NCBI GenBank assembly: GCA_036925085.1
Contig: JAUPFP010000001.1
Span: 5,931,722-5,995,721 of the forward strand
From: Brachycybe producta
Taxonomy: Eukaryota; Arthropoda; Diplopoda; Playtdesmida; Andrognathidae
Reading direction: 5' to 3'
DNA length: 64,000 nt
Of this stretch, positions 33,640-47,500 are shown piece by piece (position 1 is the first letter of the stretch; every line of letters starts with the position of its first letter). The notes beneath the pieces are model-generated. The model made no database searches and was not told the origin of the DNA. It was given only the letters and a program-made list of their open reading frames with translations. The position numbers were made by a program, and so were the translations under genes.

Positions 33640-36470
33640 TTTCTAATATTTCAGAAGGTGGTGGACAAACAAACAAATTATGAAAAAGGTGGACACATAT
33701 CAGGTATTCAGAGATAATAAAAAATCAGCTTGTCAGAAACGAGGGTCGTAACTTTAGTGAGGTTTACTCGTTCTCCAGACCAGGGAGGCCCAAATAACAA
33801 CATAAAATACTAATGCATATAAGTTTTCAAAAAAAATTTATAAAGGTCTTTAAACATTTTATTAATTACAAATTATTGTAAACTTTTTGCAATATATATT
33901 TGAACATTTAAAATAAATTTTTCTAAAACATTTTTCTATCAACTAACTTATGTATGTTTAATTAAAGCATAAAGACAGTTTAAAAAAAAGCAGAATAGAA
34001 CGCACTGAAGGAGTCCAGCAAAATACGTTAGACTAGGGCCTTGCGTACCTATTACCCTTGTTACGGTCCAGAACTTACGCTCGTACATGAAAATATGAAA
34101 TTCTTAATTTAAAAAAAAATTGTGCTCATACACTTTCAAACTTTAATAACATGTTTAATTCAAAATATATCTTGAAAATATATTTAGTACCATTGTACAT
34201 GTTCTAGCCTTTAATAAACTGGATATATTTGGAGAGAAAAAAAGTTCAGATTCCCACTTAATATGCCTAGAAATGCCTATAAAAGCCATCTAAAAGGTTA
34301 AAAAGAAAATACGCCAAGATACATTGAATAATATTATAGAAGATTTTACATATGTGTACCTTGTTAAGGTGTAATAATTACACTGATGTTTCCTATCTCC
34401 TAGTATTGATACCTTCACCCTGACACTGTTTTATGCCCCTATATAACCATTATTTGTTTGCAAAAATAACTCACCACCATCATCATCATCATTCTAATGT
34501 CACTTATTTACCTTACATAATACACCAAAATTTCTATAAAAAAATTCTTAAGTAATTTCTCAAACATAACTAGTGATAATATAATTAATTAGCTCAAGAT
34601 CATTTTAAATTTTTGTGTGTTGTATACTTTCTATTGAAATCATAGATTCTAGAAAGTTAGAACCTTCCAAGTTGATATTTGTGCAGTAACCATAGCAACT
34701 TATAGCTCTAGGGGAGACTCCCCAACACACAAACACATCATCATCATCATCATTTTCAGTTGTTCCATGTTTCCTTTCTACATAATATATTCTGGCATAT
34801 TTCCAAGGTGTTTGTTGGGCGTGTGTGTATAAAAATTGGTAAGTATGGAGGAAGAAGACATATAATGCTCAAGAAAACTGGTAAAAGATAAACCTCACTC
34901 ACCCACTGGGCCACTATAAATAGTGCTAAACGTGATTCTTCCATTGAACAATTTTGTGTGTTTTTTCACAGAATCTGGTCTTGTTCGTTTTTCTCGCTTC
35001 ACTCTTGAGATTTTTCTCTCCTCATCAAAGAGAGAAAAACAGGACAAAGATTTCATTCTGGATTTTGCATCCTTCTGTACAAGTGAAACATTTTTTTTTA
35101 CCAAAGTCATCAATCACTGTGTGCATATTTTTGTTGTAAATTTTAAAACAGTATTTTATTAGTATTTTATGTATTTAAATAATAACTAACTGAGTAAATG
35201 ATCAGTTAAATTTTTATCAAAATTTGTGAAGCTAAAAGACATTTTTTGTCATCATATTAACTGTAAATAAATATCTTCTCTACTGACGAGAATTCAACGC
35301 CACATCGAGCATCAACATCAAAATTGGCATCCTAATTTACAGCAACTGTGTATGTACATGGTAAACAAAAACAACAGATTCAAGGTGAATATATATTTTT
35401 TAATTATGCTCAATTTTAACTAATATTTTTTTCTTCTCATAAATCATTTACAAGTAAATAACAGAACATTTTAATTTAAAAATTAAGCCTGCCAACAGTA
35501 CAGTTACACCTTTGTATGATTACAAAGATAAGAGGTTTAGCTGTCACAACCAGGGTTTGTATGTAACAATGTGTATGTGTTTGTGTCGGATAACAACAAA
35601 AAAATATTATTAAGGTTAGAAGAAAGAATATTTAAAAAAATGAAAGGAAAAGCCATTGGAAGAACAAAACCACATTTTAACGCACATTGATAAATTGAAT
35701 TAAGTGGCAAAGAAAACCCCAGCTGTATCTCTCTCCCTTTTTCTCTAGGAACTAATCCAGTCGCACCATAAACAGAAACCATCTTGACTGATAAAAAGGG
35801 TCAATGTTCGTCCAATTATAGAATGGAAATGAAGTTGGTGATGATATTTACAAGAGCAACACAAAAATGTGAGCTTTCCTAGTTGACAGGCTGCTTTAGA
35901 AAAATGAACCACTACAAACAAATTATATATTTAAAATGTTTTACGAACAGATTTTTTTTAACTCAGTTTATTCTTCTTTTTAAAAAGCAAAACAATGGAG
36001 AAATTTTGAAATTTTTAATCACTTTTATTGTTCAATTTGTCGCTTATTCACTTTGGCGATTATTCAGTTTATAGAGGAGTCGAGTGTTTGAAAAAATGTC
36101 GGTTCATTTTAGCCTCCTTTCGCCTTGTTGCGTTGCCTTTGGCACGGAACGTTCGTAGACGCCGCACCTCGACTGTACAACAACTCCACCTTTAGAACTT
36201 AAGATTTTACTGTTGAAAAAGCGTCGACCGATCTAGGTCGGTTAGGACCCGGCACAGTGCGTCGGCAACCTGTGCCCAATTTTGGTCTACCGTGGCCGAA
36301 AGTGGGCTGATCGTGGTCAAAAGTGGTCACGGTGGCCATACGTTGAGAACGGGTAAAAAACTTAGGCCCCCGGGGCGTAAACCCCTGGCGAATTAATGAC
36401 TTGGTTGCGCCCCCCCCGGCAGCTTAAAACTTTGCGCTTCCTTTACCAACCCATCCACTTAGCCCTCATA
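33640..36470. other. Intergenic DNA, no gene seen
   Basis: No supported exon. It includes short ATC triplet runs near 34480 and 34736. A GC-richer block at about 36110-36470 is rich in GGTCGG and CGTGGC words and is of unknown origin, possibly another old insertion. Confidence 0.45.
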
Positions 36471-36474
36471 CTTG

Positions 36475-36797
36475 GGAGGGGGGGTGCTATTTTGATGAAC
36501 GGTGGAACAGTAGGCACAGTCGGAAGGTTAAGATTAGTAAAATGAAGCTTGTTGCACAGGGTCTGGGTTCTTCCCATTGAACAAATTAGGGAACAGTCGG
36601 AACAATGGACTAATTTGATTTAATAATTCTTTTTAAAAAAATAATCGGGGTCTGCGCCCCCCCCCCCCCCCCCCCCAGACAACCTGTAACATCTTAATTT
36701 TACTAAACCAAACCTTCGGACTGTTCCTACTATTTTCCCGACTGTTCGTACCGTTGTTCGGACCGTTCCACCGTTCATCAAAATAGCACCCCCTAAA
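36475..36797. mobile_element. Inverted-repeat MITE (GGGGGTGCTATTTTGATG)
   Basis: The left arm GGGGGTGCTATTTTGATGAA and onward (CGGTGGAACAGTAGG) is mirrored by the right arm TTCATCAAAATAGCACCCCC, with CCGTTCCACCG further inward. A 20-base C run lies in the centre at 36657-36676. No target duplication is clear. At about 36985-37010 the sequence CCTAGCTACGCCCCTGC looks like the terminus of an unrelated hAT element whose partner is not found. Confidence 0.75.
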
Positions 36798-37009
36798 AAA
36801 ATTTCTATGCAGAAATGAAAGTCGATTTATTTTCGAAATTAACTGAATAAATTAAGCGAGTGATTCGGAATCACATGCTTAATTTATTCAATTATTTTTT
36901 TAAAATAAATCGGCTTTCATTTCGTTTTTTGCGCCCCCAAACTTCTTCCGCCCCCTCCCCCCCCCCGCAGTTGCGGGTCTTGCGGTTTCCTAGCTACGCC
37001 CCTGCTAGA

Positions 37010-39180
37010 GAAAAGTCCCGGAAAAATCATAAAAAACGTTATAAAAAACCCTCGCCTCCATACATTTTTATTTAAAAAAAATCGATATACCTCAGGGCGC
37101 AAGTGAAAGATGGTATGAACATACCTCATTAAAGAAGAAACAAAGCATAGGTTGGCGTTTTCATTGTATTATAAAGGTTAACCATTATGACGTTTAAACA
37201 TTGCATGCATATTATAGTGGTAAGACATCATGTAAGTACACATAATTGCTTCAAAATTTACATCCTTCTACATGCATTCACTCTATAACAAGGGTATACT
37301 GAAAAACATATAGCACAGTATAGAACTGTTTGCATAAGTTAATAGTCATTTTTCTTTCAAAATAATTTTTATAAACAAAAATTAAAACAATATTGTCTGT
37401 TTAAAAATCATGACAACAGGAAATTACCCTGAAATTAATGAGTTATCTTTCTAGTATCTAAAACACTTTCAAGTTTCTCTTGATTTTTCTCCCGTAAGAA
37501 AGAGTAACCAAAGTGCAAGGGGCGTTTACACTTTAAAATCACCTTAATAGTAAATAAACAACAGTAGCAAATTAAAATGTTATTAAATAAAAGTATAATT
37601 ATTAGTTATTAATGATACCATTTGTAAATAAATGAATCGTAATATTTTATGATCTTATCAATTTAGATAAAATATATAAGTTGATTGAAATTCGAATTGC
37701 GCATAGGCCTAGTTGTAAAACTCTTGAAAGTATTTTTTTTTATTAACAACCATAATTAGTAATTACAAATAATCACACTTATTATGTTTGTACAACAACT
37801 GGTGTGTGTATAATTGGTGTCTGAAGAGGGCGTTTCAACGTAATAGAGCGACTATACTGTTATACAATTAAGTAAATTGCAATCAAAATTACTTCTGACA
37901 AAAAAAAATTCAAACTAAGCAAATTTTTTATTTGTTTGTCATCTTCTTAGAAGTCTTTTTTATAATACCGCACACAAAATATCAAAGATATTTTAATATT
38001 ATACTGTACAATAAATGTAGCTCGAGACATAGTTTCCTTGTGATTTTACAATTTACAGCCATTAGTCCTATTTTTAAGACTTTTAACACACAAAACCTGA
38101 CAAATGTGTAGAGAAACAAGGACTTTAAGACAATACAAAGCCATCAAATTAATGCAATTGTTGTTAATTTACCATAGTAAATAGAATATAAAAGTTTCAT
38201 GTATACAACAATTACTGTTTTCTTGTGAGTTCTTGACATTTGCATTGAATGTCAATTTTAAATTAAACATGAAGAAATTGATCCTTTCTCATTAGAAACA
38301 CAACTAATGGATTGGTCAACACACAAGGAAATTAATGAAAAAACCCATAAATAATCCCAAAGATCTGTCTAAGATCCTTCAATTGTTATCTAATCCCATA
38401 TAATACACTATCTTTAACTGTTAGTTTTCTTCATTAGAGTCACAAACATGTAGGACTAAGTCTAGTCTAAAAGTCAGGATCGCATGCAGTCAATTTTCTA
38501 ACCAATAAAGTCAGGTTTATATTTTTTCCAACATTTTATAGATTTATACATTGGATAAAAAAAATCAATAACTGTCACCAACTTTCATTTCATAATGATA
38601 TTATTTACTATATAGTATAGTGATATACACAGTTGCTAGGAAACAAAACGCACTATAAAACACAAACTATCATTGACACAATTACAAGAAAAAAAGGCAA
38701 AAACAGTCACGAAAGCAACAGGCAATAAACTCTAGGTGAAATTTATTTTCGATTAACTAACTAATCAATTATTTAAATGCAAAATAAATATACATAAGCT
38801 GTACAATTGGATAATAATTACAGTCTGTATTACGTTACTATCAAATTGAAAATAAGTTGGTCTGTACGATTACTAGATAAAAGTGCAAAAACACCAATTC
38901 TACAGTAACTCTGCAAAATTAATTGTGTTTTAGATGATGTGCAAAATATCTAAAACACCACCTCTATGTCTATGTAGATGGTATTACAATGTTATGATAC
39001 ACTTTGCCTATTGCCTAAAACGCGATTAATTGTGCAAATTCACTACCAAATTTATGGTTTTGCAGTGTCTAATAATTGCACAAATTTTTCACGAACACAC
39101 ACACACATTGCTGGTAACATGATATTAATAAATATGCATTTTAATTGTATTTTCATCTATTTGTTTGTGTTTTTTTTATT
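37010..39180. other. Region upstream of the BTB-BACK gene
   Basis: AT-rich and without a supported coding exon. A fragment near 37330-37530 belongs to the 13577 element family. The acceptor TTTATTGTTCTAG at 39175-39187, just before the first coding exon, implies at least one upstream non-coding exon in this interval that I could not place. Confidence 0.5.
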
Positions 39181-39191
39181 GTTCTAGGAAC

Positions 39192-40683
39192 ATGGGAATC
39201 AAGCATTCCAAGTGCTTGAAGGAAAAGTTGGGTCATGAGTTTGTCAGGACTACCACCGGGAGTACAAAATCAAAAAAGTCCCATCAGCCATCGCCGTCAT
39301 CAGCAGTACGCTCGAAGAAACAGAACATTACTACTGTAACATTAGATCCTTCCAATAAACAAGGAAATTTAAACACCAAGTGTCTCACAATTACATGCCA
39401 GAGGTGAGAAAACAATCAAATAAAAAATATTGATTATAGTGGATCACCAATAATGCAATTGATAATTAGTGTAATTAGTAAGAGAATAAAAACTAATCAA
39501 GCTTTAGAACAACACCCATATGACCTATAAAGTGCACCTCAATGTTAAAACACGCTTTACGCTTTATTGAAGATGAAAAAAAAAGTGATTGATGGATAGA
39601 TGGGATGGATCATCGAATTTCCAAACACGTAATAAGTACTTGAATTAATAACTTAATTAAACCTGTTAACTATTTAGTATTGTTGTGCAGAGCATCACAG
39701 TAAACCAAAATACAGTTCAATGAATCAAGGCAAATTCATTTATTCACTTAACTTTCGATTTTGAAAATTGTTATTGTTAGGAACTTAACCTCTCAGTGAG
39801 AGTTGATAACAAAACATCCTCTCGTCAGAAGGAAACAGCTTGAAGAAGAAGAGAAAAAAAAAACGGAGTAAAAATTATCCTAAAAATAAAGTTCTAGGCA
39901 AACTGTAAAATAAACGTAAAGGAAAGTTTTAACTTTTTTTTAAAAAAAACAACCTTATTTAGTTTAGAGAATAGTAATGCTTTGTTACAACAACCTTTGT
40001 TTTTATATAGACTACATTCTATATACTAAACAGAACCCATGTATTTCTTTATTGTATTTTTTCTTCAGTACAAAAACAATCGCAACTGTTTGTTTTAGAA
40101 AAGCATAGACATGTCTGTTTAATTTAGTTTGAGACAATTATAAACAATTTTATTTTCATTCTGAAAGCGAAAAATAATTCAACGCTGTTTTAAAAAAAAT
40201 CATTTGCTTGTTAAAAGTGCTTTATAAGGATACTTTTTACATTCTGTAAACATTCTTTTTTCATCACAAAGCAAAATCAGACTTATACCACATTATACAA
40301 ACTTAGCCACTTTACAGCTTTGTCACTTTACAACTAAGGATGGTATTCTTAATAGGTGCTTAGAGATGAGCACTCGCTCAGCTCAGCTAGGCAAGTTTTT
40401 AGTTTAAGTGCTCACATTTCATATTATTATACTAGTGGGGTAACCCGTCATAAATGACGGGAGCAAAATTCACAGGCAATTGTGCGCATGCGCGTCTTTT
40501 TTTTTTTTTTTTTACTCCTTTCATTTCAACTTTAGTCACCCCCTCCCACTTTTCTCTCTCTCTCTCTCCCTCCCCCTTCTACACTTTCCAAAGGAAGAGT
40601 TCAACATATAGTTGACCTTGAGAAAAAAAACGGTTCATTCAAATTTATATAAATTCCGACATGCTTCAATGTTTTTTGTTACT

Positions 40684-40717
<34 letters not shown>

Positions 40718-43700
40718 AGAGACCTGGGATAATCTGTGTGCGTGTGTGGGTGTCTATCTGTAATAACGCTGTACACAAACCTTGAAACACGTCGGAATTT
40801 ATATAAATTTGAATAAATGAACCGCTTTTTTTCTCAAGGTCAACTATATGTGGCCCACTCCCCATCCAAGAACCCCATGATATTAAATTGGAGAGGGGAA
40901 AAGGTTGGAAAGTGTAGAGGGGGAGAGAGAAACGTGGAGGGGAAAATAAGTGGGAGGGGGTGACTGAAATTGAAATGAAAGGAGTGAAAAAAGGAAAAAA
41001 AACGACGCGCATGCGCACAACCGTTATTTATGACGGGTTACCCCACTAGTGTTTTAAATAAAAACAAAGAAAATGGCTATTTTTGTACATAATTATGTTT
41101 AACATATGCTAAAGCTTCGTTTAGTATCTGCTTATCTTATTAAGAATATAGAAATTGATTAGTTTAGCACTAGTTTTGACTTAACAGCCATTAAGAATAC
41201 GACCCCTTAATGTATATGATAGAAAACTAGCACAAAGATTCAAATCTAACAACATGGAATCATAAATTAGCTTTTTGGTGATAGAGTAACAGCATGAATG
41301 ATCTGTTTGGACTTCTATTAGATTAGTTTAATGCAACAACACTAGGTCTAAAACTAAAGCAACAATGAAAACATCGTGAAATGTATTTTTGTTTTTGTAA
41401 AAAAAATGTAAATCTATTAGACTGACAAAAATGTTTACGCCAATGAATTAATATGAGGAAAACTTTCTCAGAATGTAGTGTTAAGTTTAAAAAACTTTTT
41501 TTTTGTTAAGTTGCAGGCTCAGCTAGGCATATGCTATTGCAATGCCCATACATCTTTTGAATGTCTGCTAGTTGTCATAAGTAGAAAAAAAGAAATCATG
41601 GCCCCCCCTCTAATGTCAAATAGAAACTAACATTTCCGTTGTAACTAACATTTCCGTTGTAAAGTGTTAAGCACAAATAAAGTAACTGGCAAATGGCCAG
41701 TTAAAAAACTTTAATGATGTTTATCATTTCAAAAAGGTATCCGGAATTATTTGAAAATGAAGATCAAAGTGATGTAACATTCCTGGTCGGACTACACGGT
41801 TGGCGTTTCCCTGGTCACAAGCATGTTTTGGCTCCGGCAAGTCCAGTGTTTAAAGCAATGCTAAATGGGCCACTTTCATCCACTTGTAAAGAAGAAATTC
41901 CAATTGTAGATGTGGAACCACGAGCATTTGAAAACATGCTGAGGTGAGTAACTCATATGTATGAAATGTGTCACAAATGGATGCTTCAGATAATTAGTCA
42001 AACCCATACATTTTACAAACACACACATGGATTTGTTACTAAATGTCCTCCTTTTTCCACCCCTCACAACTGTCATTCAACATCACTATTACATAAACTA
42101 GGACCTATACCCCACATCTCCAACCTTGTCCCATATTTTTTTCCCAACACATATACAATTCTATAGACCAAACCAAACGGTCCAGACTAAAATGCTATCA
42201 AAATACTCGTACGTACAAAGGAATAAGTACTGGCAAAGCTATTTGAAAAGTTCAGACAAACAAGAATGCCTTCCATCAAAAAACTAATGTCCTCGAATGA
42301 AGGAAAAGAATGTTGAACCATTAGCAGAGACTGGGACAAACGCCAATATTGTTTTTGTCTGTAGCATTATATATTAAGACTAAAACAACTATTTTATTTT
42401 CACTTTTTATCCTTATAAGTTTCAAACCTGTGAACACTTTCACCAAAATCATAACTACAATCAATAGTTACAAAAATGCTTACCGTTTGAAAATGAAGAA
42501 ATCGTTTAGAAGCAGTTCTGTATGGTACACACATACATTGTAATTAGTAGGGCTCGATTTTTCATGCAATATCAAGCAAAAGTTTCTCAATCTGTGGCCC
42601 AAGGGCTACTTGTGAGGTAACAATACCATTTAGATCAAATAACAACTATGGTTTTTTCAATCAAAAACAATGTTTAGAGGTTAGAACTGTTGTTGACAAC
42701 TGATAGTAACTGGACATCTAGCCTTTAACCAGCCGTTTTGATTAAAAAAAGAGCATATTGCAGTTGCTCTAATGATGATAATGCTTACTTCACAATTGGC
42801 ACTAGGGCCACAGATTGATAAACATTTGCTTGGTATTGCATAAAAATCCGCGCCCTAGTAATTAGGATTCAATAGTCTAAACTGACAGTCTTTAAAGTAA
42901 TAAACACTGGTTCCTACTAGTTTTTTCTATGGCTAATAACCTCATATAACTAACAAGGAAGGAAAAAAAAACTGTTTGTTCTGCAATATTAATCAAGGAC
43001 ATACTTATAGAAAATATTGAAAGATAATCGATCAAATTTCTTATATTTATACCTTTCACTTTCATCTGTGGATGTATACTGAAGATCCTCAGTTAACACT
43101 GTAGTAATTGCGTCTGTAGTAATATAATCATAGGACATTTTTCTCCAAATAATGTTTCAAGGCCTATGACAGATGGCAAACATCCCACATGACAATGCTG
43201 TTGACATGAACAAAGACACAACAAACGTCTTAACTGTTATCCATATCAAATTGCATTTTCTATCACTAAAATATGTGTTGTGTTATTTACGGGCTCGTAA
43301 TTATATATGATTAAAAATAATAATTAATCATTCTTTCAGATAGTCAGAGAAATTAATAAAATAAATTTTGAGTAATTAACAAGCCATAATTTCAATAAAC
43401 TTGAATTAATTTTAGGAATTTGCCAGACTATCTGAAAAAAAAACTGTCTATTATATTATTATTAAATCATAGTCAAGAATCTAAAAGGACATGCTTAATA
43501 CTATTAAAGTATCAAATAATCAGAAAACAACTTTTCACACCAATTGTTGCCTAGTCCAATTAATTGTCAAAGTTAATTAATGCATATGACAAAAGTTCTA
43601 TTACTGTAAGTTTGTTTACTCTATTAATGAATGCTAATTTTTTTTAAAAAAAAAATGTATACAACAGGTTTATCTACATTGGTGATGTTAAATTGCAGAC

Positions 43701-44532
43701 AATCCAAGCAACAATAGACACTCTAAAAGCCACTGACAAATACATGATTCCAGAACTGACAAGACTGTGTCTGGAAGTATTGGACTTCAGTTTGAGTGTG
43801 AACAATGTGCTAGTCATTCACAATGCCATTAGGTTATACTGTTGGCCATCACATATGTCTTTGTGTGACAGTTCCATAAACCATCAAGAAGAAGATCAAT
43901 GCAGTTACATTCCATTGCTGCAAACAATGCAGAACCGGTGCCTCGAAATCATTGACAATTATGCCGATCAGGTGCTCATGAGCGATGATTTCGAAATACT
44001 TTCACCAGTCGAAGTGAGTGAAATTGTTTTTCGTGACACTCTCCAAGTGAACAACGAAGGAGTTGTGTTTCAAGCTCTTCATCGATGGGCCACACAACAA
44101 TGCAAGAGAAACCAAAAGGAAATGACATCTGGGAACAAACGAAATTCTCTTGCCAGTGCTCTCTATGCAGTTCGTTATTTACTCATGAACAAAGAAGACT
44201 TTATTACTGGACCTGGTGCCACTGATCTACTGACACCCGATGAAAAAAACTGGTTGTTGGCCGCCATTGATGGTTCCGAACCACCACCACCTTCACAGTC
44301 ACTCACGGAACTAGTCAACAGAAAACGGTATTTGGAACGAAGACGTGGATGCCCATCTATGACAGGAAATGGTGCAGGAAAGGGCAACCAAACTCATCAC
44401 AGCCCTTTTCACCCGCTGATACCATCGCCTTACATAGATCCATGGTGTGATCCAAAACAAAAAAAGAAACGGTGTTGCATCTCTAAAGTTTTCGTAGAAT
44501 GTTTTGTTTGTTTCTCTTTGTTTTTTGATTAA
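39192..44532 (+). CDS. BTB/POZ-BACK domain protein with N-terminal MGxxxS
   Basis: Likely a substrate adaptor for a Cullin-3 ubiquitin ligase or another BTB scaffold. Exons 39192-39403, 41737-41943 and 43668-44532 join in phase 2 twice and give 427 residues. The BTB domain starts at about residue 77 (SDVTFLVGLHGWRFPGHKHV, then LAPASPVFKAML) and ends in exon 3 (FIYIGDVKL). A BACK domain follows (CLEIIDNYADQVLMSDDF, then ILSPVEVSEIV). There is no PHR or Kelch domain, unlike BTBD1/2/3/6 or Kelch proteins; the BTB wording is nearest to BTBD3/6 and insect serine-enriched proteins. The N-terminus MGIKHSKC has Gly2, Ser6 and a basic residue, plus Cys8, consistent with myristoylation and possible palmitoylation. 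The tail is basic then Cys/Phe-rich (KKKRCCISKVFVECF), another possible membrane contact, although the true last exon could differ. An acceptor immediately before the start implies a 5' non-coding exon. Confidence 0.85.
40431..41050. mobile_element. 620-bp foldback element in BTB gene intron 1
   Basis: The ends are perfect inverses: ACTAGTGGGGTAACCCGTCA and TGACGGGTTACCCCACTAGT. The arms continue for about 240 bp each (left to about 40676, right from about 40793). They contain mirrored CT/GA-rich tracts, TTCAACATATAGTTGACCTT-type text and GAATTTATATAAATT. The spacer of about 115 bp holds a CA microsatellite (40685-40712). The left arm has a 28-bp segment (CAAAATTCACAGGCAATTGT region) that is missing from the right arm. 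There is no reading frame for a transposase. No unambiguous target duplication. A rearranged relative is at 33060-33639. Confidence 0.9.
42548..42857. mobile_element. hAT-type MITE (family A) with perfect 8-bp TSD, in BTB intron 2
   Basis: It begins TAGGGCTCGATTTTTCATGC and ends GCATAAAAATCCGCGCCCTA. GTAATTAG flanks it on both sides (42540-42547 and 42858-42865). Inner arms share CTCAATCTGTGGCCCAAGGG against CTAGGGCCACAGATTGA. Length is 310 bp. This is the best-preserved copy of the family seen at 1661 and 6225. Confidence 0.9.
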
Positions 44533-47500
44533 CTAACTGTGTCCTATTGTCATAAAAACGTTAGCCTACATTATATCATAAATCGCACAATCTAAAAAAA
44601 AATAACGTAAGGAGCCATCATTAGAAACCTACGTAAATTTTTGCCCATATGGGTCGGGCTGAACCTGGAGTTGGAATTTTATGAAAAAAGCTCATAAACT
44701 TCATGAGCCTTATTACCTGGGTTCACCATAAGGTTTTGTGGGTCGGGCTGGAACTCAGTTTTTTTTTATATAAAATGTTGTTCTCTACTCATTCTGGTTT
44801 CATTTTAACAGGAAATTGTGTTGTATTTCTTATCTAGCGTTTAATTTATATGTAAAATTAGTCACAAAAATGTTATAAAAATAAGGAAAACTTCTAACTT
44901 CAAGTACAAGTATTCTTAAATATACTGAAGTATTCAAATTACAAATATTGGTAAGAAGAAAACATTCAGAAATCAACCAAAATAATATCATTTCTTTTTT
45001 TAAATCACCTTACAGAATTATAAAATCTCAATTATCCTGACTAAATGGGGCTGGACCTGGTCCGGATTACTGGAAGTTCAGATATTCTGGAAAATCACGG
45101 TTTTTTAATTTAAATCTCTCATTCAATATCGGGAAGTTAAAAGTAAAAACAAAAAAACACTGATAAGTAAAAAAAACACATTTACATTATGATAAAAGCC
45201 AGGGAACTCATTACAGAAAAGGTCATAAAATTGTGACAATCATACCTTACGATGTCACTGCTTGTATGCTATTATTTTACGACTGGCATATGTCATATTA
45301 TTGCTGTACACAAGTCAGTAGCAGTCATATGACAATATTTGTCATAATAATGTTTTGTAATTTGCATTTGTGACTACTACAAGATTATGAGCTAGATATG
45401 ACAATTTAATGTCATGTGACAGTCTTATTTTTTTTTTTTTTTTGTAATGACATCCCGGAACTCCGGATTACTGAGATCCTGAATAATCGAGATTCTACTG
45501 TATTTTTTTTAACAAAATTTCAGATAATAAATTGAGAAACAACACTTTCATTTTATGTATCATGTCTGTGTGTATTTATGGCAAATATAAAGAAGTCCCT
45601 TTTATAATATTTCTAAAAATGTTTCAAGAAAAAAATGTGAATATGACTTTTTCTTAAAGAGGTCATTCCACTTGATTAGCTTAGACTGAGTGTGATTTAT
45701 GACTATTATTCTTGCCACCATGTCATCAACTGTTAAACATCACTCTTTAAAACCAAGAAAAAAAATGAAGAAAAAGAAAAAAATTTACAAATTTCTAACT
45801 GAAATGTCAAACATGAAAGAATGTGAGAATGAGTTTGTTAAGTGGTTAAGATGCCATTTTAATCTTTTAAATGATCTATTTGTAGAATAGTACATTTTTA
45901 GAAGAACAAGAAAAAAAACATGGGTTATAGTGGGCTTATGAGATTTTTTAAGAACACTTTTATGCATTTTTGTAAACATTTACAAAGAAAAAGTGCAATT
46001 GAAGGTTGGTGTGGTACTTAAGAAATTTTTGCGTCGTTGAAATTTGAGAAATTCAAAAAGTGTCAAAATAACCTTAACGTGCCAATTCACACAGACAAGA
46101 AGGACATTTTAATCAAAAAGTATTTCTCATAAAAATTAATGTTCAATTATGTTAAAATATAACACAGGAAGTGGTTTTCTAAAAAAAACAAAAACTTTAT
46201 GGAATTTATGTACATTTGGATGTTGGCTATGGTGTGCCTTGTATTTCACACATTTTCTAAGTTCTGTTATAAATGAAATTTAGATTTTACTTGTCTCATT
46301 GCCAATGCGATTTGATAAATATTGAGTACATCCTAGTCTTAATTAATCTTTCTACAGTAGTTCTCTCCATTGTATAATTATTATAATATCATATTTATAA
46401 ATTGTTGTATACCAGATTTACACATGTTTATTTCAGTTGAGTTTTTATGAATGTAAATTTTAATAAGAAATCTAATAATTAATATTTTAGTCTTAAATAT
46501 TGTTTGAATTGTAAAGTCTAGTCCTGTTGCTTTTGTATATGTTTTTTTAAACTGTTGCAAAGAAGTATTATATCTTAATAAATAGCTTTGAGACAAAAAC
46601 AAAAAATTGTATTTGTTAGTAAAATATTTGTAAGTGAAAACTATTGTAAATGTTTTTTATTAATAAAGTTATTTATTTAAGTTGGACAATGTTGTAGTAA
46701 ATCAACGTAGCAGTAAATCAACTATCTTTATAGTATAGAATGAGTAGAAAAACACCAAAACTGAATAACAGGCAAATTTCAGGCAGTTATTCAGTTTCAT
46801 ACTTATTTTAATTGTCTTTTATTCACTTTTCTAGGTTGAGAATTTGAGTATGTTTAAAAAGATCAGAATTAATTTTAGTCTCTTATGTTTAGAATTTTGT
46901 CACAAAATGTCTCTCGAACTGCAAATATATAATAACAACACCCCAGCTTGGAGGCTAAATGATTACTATTTTGTGTAGTTTTAATGAACCTAAATATAAG
47001 GATTTAGGGGTAATTTTGTTTGGTGTTTGTTTAGGTCGGTGCTTGATCGAATCGGGGCTTCTTTAATTTGGCGCTAGATCGGCACCACCTGAAATAATCA
47101 TGTTCATTCCAAATAAGAAAAAAACTGTAAATTTGTTTAAATGAAAATGATGATAATGAACAGATTTTTGAAGTAGGAGGTAAAATGACAAATTACTAGG
47201 TGTCACTGCAAGAATTTGACAGTGACCTCCGACATCAAAATGTCCTTATTCCAGAAATAGTTTAGTAGAATGTTTTCTCTTGAGTAAGAGGGAGAGAGAA
47301 GAGTGAGAAATGCTGTAAAAAAAAAAGTAATGATGAGGGAATGATTTCACAGCTGCTAAATCATCCATTTTAGATGAGCATTAGGAAAACAACTACACAC
47401 TTTGGAGCCATACACTGATTATAATGTTCAGTTTAATTGAAAAAAATATATGAAACTCAAAATGTGCATTGTCAGTTACTAAAAAAAAAGTGCATTGTTA

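Noticed and set aside
34895-35162. Overlapping open frames on both strands near 35 kb
   Set aside because: They are short, AT-driven, with no splice context or recognisable motif.
36985-37010. Terminal repeat of a hAT element (CTAGCTACGCCCCTGC)
   Set aside because: No matching opposite end or target duplication was found, so no element boundaries can be given.
44600-44770. Hairpin in the BTB 3' flank as a regulatory RNA
   Set aside because: Only short inverted words (CTCATAAACTTCATGAG) are present, with no sign of a precursor-like long stem or conservation that I can judge.
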